DNA of 64,000 bases, taken from CAWCTB01 sp963798275. Its GTDB lineage: Bacteria > Acidobacteriota > Terriglobia > Terriglobales > Acidobacteriaceae. How positions within the stretch are numbered: the first letter of the stretch is position 1; each line of letters begins with the position of its first letter. The position numbers were made by a program, and so were the translations under genes. This document shows, piece after piece, positions 36,652 through 45,296 of the stretch. Below the pieces are notes generated by a model. The model was given only the letters and a program-made list of their open reading frames with translations. It did no database searches and was not told where the DNA came from. Location of the stretch: positions 1 to 64,000 of the forward strand of contig CAWCTB010000024.1 of assembly GCA_963798275.1 (NCBI GenBank), read 5' to 3'.

Positions 36652-37657
36652 ATGATCATCTTTGGTGTAGTCGGCTACGGTTACTGGGGGCCGAATATAG
36701 TCAGGAATCTCGATAATGTGGAAGGGGTCCGGATACAGACTATTGCGGACAAGAGTCCTATTGCAAGAAAGCGAGCACAAGCGGCGCATCATGGAGTTCG
36801 GGTTACGGCTGACGCATCCGAGATACTTGCATCGGCTGACATCGACGCGGTCGCGGTCATAACGCCCGTGTGGACGCACTTCGAACTCGCCAAGGCCGCG
36901 CTGGAAAATGGCAAGCACGTTTTCGTGGAAAAGCCTTTCACCAGCAATAGTGCCCAGGCGGAGGAGTTAATCGACCTGGCAGCCCGAAAAAACCTAAAGA
37001 TCATGGTGGACCACACCTTCTTGTTTACCGGGGCTGTAAAGAAGATTAAACAGGTCTTGCAGCAAGACATGCTTGGTAAGCTGTACTACTACGACTCGAT
37101 TCGTGTGAACTTGGGACTCTTCCAGCACGACGTAAACGTAGTGTGGGACCTCGCCCCTCATGACCTGTCGATCATGGACTACCTCATCGACGAGAGGCCC
37201 GAGGCAATCGTTGCAACCGGCCAGAGTCATCTCAACGGCTTTGAGGATGTTGCATTCATAACCGTCTATTTTCCGAACGGAATCATCGCACACATCAACG
37301 TCAACTGGTTGTCGCCTGTCAAAGTTCGCACGACGCTTGATCGGTGGCGAGAAGAAAATGCTTGTATGGAATGATCTTGAGGCCGACGAGAAGGTGAAGA
37401 TCTATGACAAGGGTGTGGAAATCACCAATCGCGAAGGTATGTACAACTTACTCGTGAACTACCGTTCCGGTGACATGTGGGCTCCTCAATTGGAACAGGT
37501 CGAGGCATTGCGCCTGGAGTTGGGCTATTTCGTCGACTGCATCGTTAAGGACCAAGCTCCTTTCAATGACGGAGCAGCGGGCTTGCGGGTCGTGAAGATG
37601 CTGGAAGCAGCCAACCAGTCCCTGCACCAGCGTGGTGCAATTGCGTATATCCAGTAA
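36652..37657 (+). pseudogene. Gfo/Idh/MocA oxidoreductase (WbpB/WlbA-like), one frameshift
   Basis: A Rossmann dehydrogenase of about 335 residues. FGVVGYGYWGPNIVRNLDNV is the nucleotide-binding start, VEKPFTSNSAQAEELIDLAA carries the family EKP motif, and WDLAPHDLSIMDYLIDERPE has the active-site His region. A one-base insertion near 37340 (VKVRTTL then IGGEKKMLVWNDLEADEKV) splits it. The family, beside an N-acetyltransferase and a DegT aminotransferase, matches WbpB/WlbA, which oxidises C3 of UDP-GlcNAcA on the way to UDP-GlcNAc(3NAc)A. That role is inferred from neighbours. Confidence 0.85.
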
Positions 37658-37712
37658 CTAAGCCGCCTCGGCCGTCTTTCAGATCCCTCACTCATGAAAT
37701 CGGAATGCTCAT

Positions 37713-38268
37713 ATGAAAAATACTGAATCAAATGGCCGCGGCAACAGCCAGAACGGCTCGTATCTTTGCGTAGCGCCAGATGTTAAGCTGGGACGCGATG
37801 TGAGGCTGTCGAAGTTCATCAACCTTTACGGTTGTGAAATCGGAGACGAAACCAAGATCGGTGCATTTGTTGAGGTGCAGAAGAACGCCAAGATCGGCAA
37901 GCGCTGTAAGATCTCGAGCCACACCTTTGTCTGTGAGGGCGTAGTCATTGAGGACAATGTCTTCATTGGCCATGGGGTGACGTTTATCAACGACAGCTAT
38001 CCTCGTGCCACGAGCACTGACGGCAAATTGCAGACCGAGGCCGACTGGAAAGTCGAACGTACTTTAGTGAAGACAGGAGCCTCAATTGGTTCCGGAGCCA
38101 CAATCCTTTCACAGGCTGACGATAGGGGAAAACGCGATCGTCGGGGCAGGAAGCACCGTCACGAAAGACGTGCCTGAAAATGCGATTGTCGCAGGAAACC
38201 CAGCCAAGATCTTGCGGTATCTGATCGGCAACGGTCGGCCGGAATTGACTGGGAACAGCACAGGCTGA
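37713..38268 (+). pseudogene. Hexapeptide N-acetyltransferase (WbpD/WlbB-like), one frameshift
   Basis: A left-handed beta-helix acyltransferase of about 185 residues: hexapeptide rungs run from CVAPDVKLGRDVRLSKFINL through IGAFVEVQKNAKIGKRCKIS and FVCEGVVIEDNVFIGHGVTF, with the Asn/Asp loop NDSYPRA. A frame shift near 38110 separates TGASIGSGATIL from LTIGENAIVGAGSTVTKDVP and the terminal VAGNPAKILRYL. It fits UDP-3-amino sugar N-acetyltransferases (WbpD/WlbB) in sequence type and by its place between a Gfo/Idh enzyme and a DegT aminotransferase. ATG 37713 lies about 55 bases after the preceding gene. Confidence 0.82.
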
Positions 38269-38361
38269 ATGAGAGTGATCTGCCGACCGGAGCTCGTTCG
38301 TCAGATAAGCACATCTGGCCGTATGCGCAGAGTCATTCTCATGCAGATGGAGGCATAAACA

Positions 38362-39598
38362 ATGAAAAGCACTCAAATTCCGTTTCTGGATCTCGTTCGT
38401 CCTCACTTGGAGATGGAGGACGAACTGGTCACCGTTTTTCGAACTGCACTACACAGCGCTGCCTTCATAGGAGGGAAAGCAGTACAAGAGTTTGAAGGTG
38501 CGTTTGCCAGAGTTCTGCGAGGTCGATCATTGCGTCGGTGTGGGCAGCGGGACAGATGCGCTGCGTTTCGCACTGATGGCTGCAGGCGTCAGCCCGGGCG
38601 ATAGCGTACTCACGGTGCCGAACACCTTCATCGCCACCACCGAAGCCATTTCACAGGCTGGTGCGCAGCCCGAATTCATAGATATCGATGAGCACACCTG
38701 CAACATGGATCCTGAAAAGCTCCGCGAATACTTGGAGACGAAGTGCGACCAGGATCAGCTTACGGGAAGGCCGATTTCACGCCGGACTGGTCGAATCGAT
38801 TTCGGCGGTCGTGCCGGTTCATCTTTACGGACAAACAGCCGACATGGATCCGATTCTCAAACTGGCCGAAGCGTTCAACCTCATCGTCGTGGAAGACGCG
38901 TGCCAGGCCCATGGAGCCGAGTATTTCACGCAAGACCAACACACTTGGCAAAAAGCCGGATCCATCGGAAAGGCAGCGGCCTTCAGTTTCTATCCTGGCA
39001 AGAATCTGGGTGCTTGCGGTGAGGCCGGCGCAGTCACGACCAACGACCCGGACCTGGCGCAGAGAATACGCATGCTGCGCGACCATGGCCAAGCGGAGAA
39101 GTATTACCACGACATAGAAGGCTACAACGGCAGGCTGGATGCGATCCAGGCCGGAATTCTTCGAGTCAAACTGGACCATTTGTCGGAATGGAACAGTCAG
39201 CGTCGAGAGAATGCCGAGAATTACCGAGAGGTCACTCTCCTCAGTGAATGACCTGATTCTTCCGTTCGAGCCCAGGTGGAGCCAGGCGGTATACCACCTA
39301 TACGTGATAAGGCTGCAAGATCGGAATGGGCTGCAAAACAGATCTGAAGGCCGCGGGCATCGGTACGGGTATTCATTACCCGATTCCGCTTCATTTGCAG
39401 AAGGCCTATCGCAACCTCGGGTACCAGCCGGGAGACTTTCCAGTGACGGAGAAGGCTGCATCCGAGATTCTCTCGTTGCCGATGTACCCACAGATGACCC
39501 GATTCGAACTGGATAATGTCGTGGAAGCGGTGACCAATTGCCTGACAGTTGACCAAACGACGCCCTCTCGCAAGACAGCGCGAGTGGCCTTCGCATAA
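38362..39598 (+). pseudogene. DegT/DnrJ/EryC1 aminotransferase (WbpE-like), multiple frameshifts
   Basis: A PLP-dependent sugar aminotransferase readable through at least four shifts (near 38512, 38795, 39230 and 39335). Segments in order: IPFLDLVRPHLEMEDELVTV, GVGSGTDALRFALMAAGVSP, VPNTFIATTEAISQAGAQP, VVPVHLYGQTADMDPILKLA, VVEDACQAHGAEY, then the PLP-lysine region AAFSFYPGKNLGACGEAGAV and the end GIGTGIHYPIPLHLQKAYRN. All catalytic landmarks are present once frames are corrected. Context points to the C3 transamination step for a UDP-diamino-uronic acid. It ends at 39598, upstream of the FemAB-like gene. Confidence 0.85.
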
Positions 39599-39653
39599 CG
39601 GTGCACCCTCTCCTGGAAGGCTAATACCGCATGCGCTGCGACAGTGCTTCAAT

Positions 39654-40694
39654 ATGACGGTCTATGAGATTGATCCGATCAAAGATGAGCGTTGGGACGA
39701 GTTGATTCAGAATCACCCCGACGCTTCCATCTTTCATTCGCGAGGCTGGCTTGAGGCACTGCGACGGACATACGGTTACCAGCCAGTCGCCTTTACACTC
39801 TCAGCCCCGGGGCATTCGTTAACCAATGCGGTTCCCTTTTGCAGGGTTTCCAGCTGGCTTAGCGGCCATCGATTGGTATCTCTGCCATTTTCCGATCACA
39901 GCGCCCCTATAGTAGAGAACGCACAGCAACTTATCTCCTTGCTGTTTTGGTTGCGGGAGGAATTCCGGCACAAGAATTGGAGGTATATCGAGCTTAGACC
40001 CGCAGGTTCTCTTAGCGGAGGGTGCGCTATGTTTGGGGAAGCTCAAATATTCTGTCACCACAAGCTCGACTTGCGTCCCCGTTTGGATGAAATTTTCAGC
40101 AATTTTCACAGAGACTGTGTGCAGAGAAAGATCGAGCGCGCTAAGCGAGAGGGTGTCACTTGTGACGAGGGAACATCACGGTGGTTGATTGAAAAGTTCT
40201 ACCAACTACTGCTCACCACGCGCAGCAGGCAGGGACTGCCAGTGCAGCCGGTCAACTGGTTCCGAAACCTCATTGCTTGTGTAGGAGACAAAGCCAAGAT
40301 TCGGGTTGCCTCCGAAAGTGGACGCCCAATTGCCAGTATTCTCACACTCCGCCATAAACAGGTACTTGTCTACAAATATGGTTCTTCCGACCGCAGATTT
40401 AGCAATTTGGGCGGCACGCAACTCTTGCTCTGGAACGCGATCAAAGAAGCCAAGAGCGACGGGCTTTCCGAATTCGATCTGGGACGAAGCGATCTTAGGA
40501 ATCTCGGACTTCTAGCATTCAAGGATCGTTGGGGAGCGACTCGAACAACGCTAACGTACTTCCGATATCCGCCAGACAATTCCTCTCCTATGTTAGGAGG
40601 CATGCAAGCCAATATCGGCAAATATGTATGGTCCCATGTGCCCGGTAGTGTGCTGGCCGCGGCTGGCAAAGTGCTTTACAAACATATGGGTTAG
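39654..40694 (+). CDS. FemAB-like GNAT acyltransferase
   Basis: A protein of about 346 residues with the two-GNAT architecture of FemAB/BioF2-like enzymes: N-terminal ASIFHSRGWLEALRRTYGYQ, central RKIERAKREGVTCDEG, and the second domain with LRHKQVLVYKYGSSDRRFSN and FDLGRSDLRNLGLLAFKDRW. XrtA/PEP-CTERM-associated FemAB-like proteins are common in such loci; they probably transfer an aminoacyl or acyl group to a glycan or lipid carrier, but the substrate is unknown. ATG 39654 (MTVYEIDPIKDERWDELIQN) is chosen over the upstream in-frame start that overlaps the DegT gene. The gene is intact although both neighbours are broken. Confidence 0.8.
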   Translation: MTVYEIDPIKDERWDELIQNHPDASIFHSRGWLEALRRTYGYQPVAFTLSAPGHSLTNAVPFCRVSSWLSGHRLVSLPFSDHSAPIVENAQQLISLLFWLREEFRHKNWRYIELRPAGSLSGGCAMFGEAQIFCHHKLDLRPRLDEIFSNFHRDCVQRKIERAKREGVTCDEGTSRWLIEKFYQLLLTTRSRQGLPVQPVNWFRNLIACVGDKAKIRVASESGRPIASILTLRHKQVLVYKYGSSDRRFSNLGGTQLLLWNAIKEAKSDGLSEFDLGRSDLRNLGLLAFKDRWGATRTTLTYFRYPPDNSSPMLGGMQANIGKYVWSHVPGSVLAAAGKVLYKHMG

Positions 40695-40846
40695 TGACCT
40701 TCCACTTGCTGCAGCCGCAGCGACGCTCCGCTGCAAGAATAATAGCTAGATGTCATCAGAGCAGCTAACTCGCTGCTGCATCTGTGAAATAACCGCAGCG
40801 GCGGTGATCACCAGTCTTTCACTTTCCAAGGAGGAGGCTTAAACCG

Positions 40847-41600
40847 GTGACAAAGAAAGATAAGGTTGTCGTCGTTGGACTCGGAGAGGTGGGAAAACCC
40901 TTACAGGAGCTCGTTTCCCGGTACCACGATTCGGTTGGTGTCGATATCACGCCGGTGGAACGAATCGAGCAGGTTGATATCATGCACGTCTGCTTTCCGT
41001 TCCAGATCAAGGATTTTGTCGGTGAGACGGTGCGCTACATCGACCTTTTCCAACCAGCTCTCGACCATCATCAACAGCACTGTGGCAATCGGAACTACTC
41101 GAGCCATAGCCGAGCGAACCTGTGCAGCCGTGGTGAACAGTCCGGTGCGCGGCAAGCACGCTCGTATGCTCGACGAGGTATTGTTCTACACGAAATTCGT
41201 GGGAGCGATCGACCCAGCAGCCGGCGAGCGGGCTGCTAAGCACTTCGAGTCAGTGGGCCTGAAAACGAAGATCTTGTCGTCGCCCGAGGCAACTGAGCTG
41301 GCAAAGCTCACCGAGACGACTTACTTCGGCCTGATGATCGCCTGGGCCCAGGAGGTAGAGCGATATTGTGATCAATCGGGTGAGGACTATGACGAAGTCG
41401 TCTCATTCTATGAGGGCATAAAGTTCTTCCCCCCGGTTAAGTACTTCCCCGGAGTTATTGGCGGCCATTGCGTCATGCAAAACATCGAACTACTTCAAAA
41501 GTACGACCACTCGGCGATCCTTGCGGCGATTCAGGCGTCCAACAAAATGAAAATGGAGCGTGAGGCCCAGAGTAAGAAAGAGGCGGTAGCTGTCGCATGA
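40847..41600 (+). pseudogene. UDP-sugar dehydrogenase-like protein, short, one frameshift
   Basis: The start is GTG 40847 after AAGGAGGAGG. KVVVVGLGEVGKPLQELVSR is a GxGxxG dinucleotide site, followed by VDIMHVCFPFQ. After a one-base shift near 41060 it continues with STIINSTVAIGTTRAIAERT, ELAKLTETTYFGLMIAWAQE and GVIGGHCVMQNIELL. The GGHC sequence resembles the catalytic-Cys motif GGxC of UDP-glucose/UDP-ManNAc dehydrogenases. At about 250 residues it lacks the C-terminal substrate domain of the classical enzyme, so it is a minimal variant or a different activity. Next to the Wbp-like genes, oxidation of UDP-GlcNAc at C6 (WbpA step) is a plausible role. Confidence 0.65.
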
Positions 41601-41615
41601 CGGGAGTATATATGG

Positions 41616-42937
41616 ATGGGCTTTCGTGTTCCGACCCTCCGGTCCTCTTCGGCAGGCTCTCGCCTTAAGGGCAAGCGGGTCGCGATGGTTACGTTTTCTT
41701 CGTACCCTTTCGATCCGCGTCCACGCCGGGCCGCCAACGCCCTCCTCAAAGAAGGCATGACGGTGGATCTGATATGCCTGGGGGATGAGAAGGAACCGAA
41801 ACGTGAGGTGCGGGAGCGGACTCAACGTCGTTCGTCTCCCTATCTCGCATCGTCGAGGAGGTCGGCTTTCCTACGCATACAACTATTCCGCCTTCATTCT
41901 CGTCTCCGCGTTGCATTCTGGCCGGGCGCTCGCTGACGCCGGCGATATGACCTGGTTTATGTACACAACATGCCAGACATACTCGTTCTGTGTTCGTTGG
42001 TACCGAAGGCACTGGGAGCGAAGGTGATCCTCGATCAACATGATCCCATGCCCGAGCTCATGATGACGATCTTCGAGCCTCAACGAAACTAGCCTCAGCG
42101 TCCGGACTCTGAGATGGCTTGAAAAGTGGAGCATCGCCCGCGCCAATCGTGTGATTACCGTTAATGTCGCGTGCAAGCGAATCTTTGGCTCTCGCAGCTG
42201 TCGGCCGGAAAAGATCGGCGTTGTGATGAATTCTCCGGATGAGGACATATTTCCATTTCGTGCGGTCCGCTCACTCACCCTGTCCCAGACCAGCTTTCAA
42301 GCCAACGTTTCGTAATGATGTATCACGGATCATTGATCGAGCGAAACGGTTTGGACCTCGCAGTCGATGCGCTCGAACGAGTGCGAAAGGCGATTCATTC
42401 CGCAGAGCTCAGGATTTACGGCCGCAAGACCCCCTTTCTGGAACGAGTAATGAGCGAGACTCACAGTAAGGGTCTAGATGGACTGCGTGCATTATCTAGG
42501 GCCGAGAAGCCTAGAGGAACTGGTTCGAGAAATCGAAGATTGTGATGTGGGAATCATTCCCAACCACCGCAGCGCCTTCTCGGAGATTAATACGCCGACT
42601 CGTATTTTTGAGTATCTTGACCTTGGGCAAACCTGTAATTGCTCCGCAGGCGGCAGGCATTTGCGACTACTTTGACGACAGCTCGCTCGTCTTCTTCGAG
42701 CTTGGGAACGCGGAGGATTTGGCGCGGAAGATTGAGTATGTGTTCTTTCATCCTGACGAGGCGGTCGAGAAAGTAAGACGAGGCCAAGAGGTTTATCGAG
42801 AACACAGTTGGCGCAGAGAGCGAGGGCGACTCACGGGGCTGGTCGCTGATCTCCTGTGCGAAGGACTTGCCCCTGAGCCGCTTGTGACCTTCGGGAATCG
42901 TCCCCAAGATCCAGCCCTACAGCAGAAAGAAAATTGA
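41616..42937 (+). pseudogene. Family 4 glycosyltransferase, multiple frameshifts
   Basis: GT4 landmarks appear in order in different frames: KRVAMVTFSSYPFDPRPRRA near 41680, LVYVHNMPDILVLCSLVPKA and GAKVILDQHDPMPELM near 41950-42070, WSIARANRVITVN, then the donor-domain start MMYHGSLIERNGLDLAVDAL near 42320. The late part is CDVGIIPNHRS, TPTRIFEYLDLGKPVIAP and the end to 42937. At least five shifts are required. Acceptor and donor are unknown. The start near 41612-41616 follows GGGAG 10 bases upstream. It belongs to the same block of heavily broken genes as its neighbours. Confidence 0.75.
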
Positions 42938-42984
42938 GCGACAAGTATTCAAGAACGAGACACAGACCGCAAATCCTGATAGAG

Positions 42985-44021
42985 ATGCAGGGAGACTGCG
43001 ACCCATTGCACCAGGGGGCGGGCGACAGTGCCAGCATCGCTGCGGCAACAGTAAGAGAGAGCGATCGGGATCAGCCTTCCTCCCTCCCGCCCTACGTTCT
43101 CATTACCCCTGCTCGCAACGAGGAGGCGTTCATCGAGAAAACGATCGAGTCGGTGATTTATCAGACGCGTCTTACCGACGAAATGGGTGATCGTAGATGA
43201 TGGATCGACCGACAGGACGTCAGAAATCATAAGCCGCTATGCTTGTGCAGTATCCTTGGATCGAAATGGTCCAGATGCCGCAACGGCGAGACCGCAGCTT
43301 TGCTGCGAAAGTGGGGGCCTTCAATGCCGGCTATGCAAGAGTCAGGGAACTGGACTTTGAGATCCTGGGCAATCTCGATGCTGATCTTTCTTTTGATGTG
43401 GATTATTTTGAATTTATCCTAAGCAGGTTCAGGGAAGATGCCAACCTGGGAGTGGGAGGAACCGTCTTCAAAGAGGACGGATACAGTTCCGAGCGGCAAA
43501 GTTTCGAAGGGCGGAACCATGTTGCCGGCGGCTGCCAGATGTTTCGAAAGCGCTGCTTGGAGGGAATCGGTGGATTCACGCCAAATGAGGCTGGAGGAGT
43601 CGATTGGATGGCAGTCACGACCGCCCGTATGATGGGGTGGAAGACCGAGTCGTTCCGAGAGAGGTCATTCTTTCACCATCGCCACTTGGGAACCGCGGAA
43701 CGCAGTGTCGCTCTCTTCTTTGTTTTCCTACGGAGAGAAAGACTACTACCTCGGTGGTCATCCGGTCTGGGAGGTATTCCGAGTTGCTTACCGGGCTGCG
43801 AAGCCGCCATATATCATCGGAGGCCTGGCCTTAGGAACGGGATATTGTTGGGCTTTTCTTCGCCGGACGCCTCGCCCAGTCTCACGCGAACTCATGGCGT
43901 TCCACCGCAAAGAACAGATGGTCAAGCTCAAGGCCATTCTCAAGTCCCTCATAAGATTCAAACGAGTCGACAATTTCAATGTGGAGCGGCAATTAATCTG
44001 CTCTGGCTGCAGTCCTTATGA
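42985..44021 (+). pseudogene. Family 2 glycosyltransferase, frameshifted
   Basis: GT-A glycosyltransferase: PPYVLITPARNEEAFIEKTI and ESVIYQTRL at the start. After a shift near 43180 comes KWVIVDDGSTDRTSEIISRY (nucleotide-binding Asp). From 43239 one frame covers GNLDADLSFDVDYFEFILSR (DxD-type region) and GFTPNEAGGVDWMAVTTARM; after a shift near 43705 it continues with SYGEKDYYLGGHPVWEVFRV and a C-terminal membrane-like segment (YIIGGLALGTGYCWAFL). The family fits a glycan-repeat transferase. The end is uncertain because frames diverge near 44000; the nearest in-frame stop is 44019-44021. Confidence 0.75.
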
Positions 44022-45287
44022 ACGAAGCTCTGGTCGAAAAAATCAATCACCGCGGTCGGCCAGTTCTGTGGCTGGCTTGATCGTTACGGAGAGACCTCCT
44101 ACGATCATCAGAGTTTCTACGCGAGCAAATTGGGGCGAAGGGCCAAAGCCCTTTATTATCACAGGCCTCTGCTTGGCACGTTTGCGGTGGCTCCGGCGGA
44201 GTTTTGTGAGGCTGTTATGCCTTCGGCGCGCAGATTCTTCTGGAAACCGCAACGGTTCCCGATAGCTGACGCCCATTACGCCATGGGCTTCGCTCTCCTT
44301 GCGGGAGCCTACGGAGCGGACAAATATTACCAGCGCGCCGTCCACTTCCTGGAGGTTCTCCAGGAGACTCGATGCCCAGGTTACGACGACTACTGCTGGG
44401 GATATCCGTTCAACTGGGAGACGAGAACGGGCACTATGAAAGAGGGCACACCCATGATAACCACTGTGCCCTATGTCTACGAGGCATTCTCGCAGGTCTA
44501 TGCGATTGATGGGGATCAGAAGTGGCTCCAAGTCATGCGATCCATCGCCGAGCATGCCTTCCAAAGTTACCGAGACCTGGAGACAGCGCCAAATACTGCC
44601 AGTTGTGCTTATACCCCCGCGCCGGACGATCCGGGTGGCGTCATAAATGCGAGTGCCTATCGGGCGTTTCTTCTGACAAGGGCCGGGATCGAGCTCTCGC
44701 AGCTGCGGTACCTGGAGGTTGCGAGAAGAAACCTGAACTTCGTCCTGGCCTCTCAAAACGCGGACGGTTCCTGGTACTATGCGACGGATGGAAAGAGGGA
44801 TTTTGTCGATCACTTTCATACCTGCTTCGTTCTCAAAGCCCTCGCAAAAATCGAAGAACTTACAGATTGCAGCCAGTGCAGGAACGCGATCGAGCGGGGA
44901 ATCGGCTACTACGTGAGGAACTTGTTTGACTCCAAGGGTCTGCCGCTGCCATTCTCCAAGCCGCCGCGGCTCACAGTGTATCGCCGGGAGCTATATGACT
45001 ATGCGGAATGTATCAACCTTGCCGTTCTGTTAAATGGCCGCTTTCCAGAACTGGACAAGATATTGTCCGCTGTCGTCACAGATCTGCTGGCGCGGTGGCA
45101 ACGATCTGACGGCTCGTTTCGAGCACGCCAGCTACTGATCGGCTGGGACAATGTCCCGATGCACCGCTGGGCTCAATCGCAAGTGTTCCGGAGTCTCTGC
45201 TTTTTGCTGTCGCGAAACCTAGAAAAGCCGAAAGACAAGCTTACACGCGGTTCCATTCGTCTATTGGAGTCGATGACTACTAGCTAG
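44022..45287 (+). CDS. Predicted alpha/alpha-toroid protein of the polysaccharide cluster
   Basis: About 420 residues open from 44022, of which 385 from TTG 44130 are safe. The sequence has repeated helical hairpins with aromatic ends: DAHYAMGFALLAGAYGADKY, PMITTVPYVYEAFSQVYAID, NASAYRAFLLTRAGIELSQL, NADGSWYYATDGKRDFVDHF and DYAECINLAVLLNGRFPELD. This pattern, with GSWYYA-like and HFHTCFVLKAL segments, resembles (alpha/alpha)6-toroid enzymes such as glycan epimerases, lyases or glycosidases. I do not recognise the family and see no signal peptide. The natural start is unclear because of frame damage just upstream. It lies 9 bases before the AsnB-type gene, so a linked role in glycan modification is likely. 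Confidence 0.7.
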   Translation, partial: TKLWSKKSITAVGQFCGWLDRYGETSYDHQSFYASKLGRRAKALYYHRPLLGTFAVAPAEFCEAVMPSARRFFWKPQRFPIADAHYAMGFALLAGAYGADKYYQRAVHFLEVLQETRCPGYDDYCWGYPFNWETRTGTMKEGTPMITTVPYVYEAFSQVYAIDGDQKWLQVMRSIAEHAFQSYRDLETAPNTASCAYTPAPDDPGGVINASAYRAFLLTRAGIELSQLRYLEVARRNLNFVLASQNADGSWYYATDGKRDFVDHFHTCFVLKALAKIEELTDCSQCRNAIERGIGYYVRNLFDSKGLPLPFSKPPRLTVYRRELYDYAECINLAVLLNGRFPELDKILSAVVTDLLARWQRSDGSFRARQLLIGWDNVPMHRWAQSQVFRSLCFLLSRNLEKPKDKLTRGSIRLLESMTTS

Positions 45288-45296
45288 AGAAATTGT

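Noticed and set aside
44043..44819. Minus-strand ORF of 258 codons
   Set aside because: Fully antisense to the toroid-like protein, which has better composition and context.
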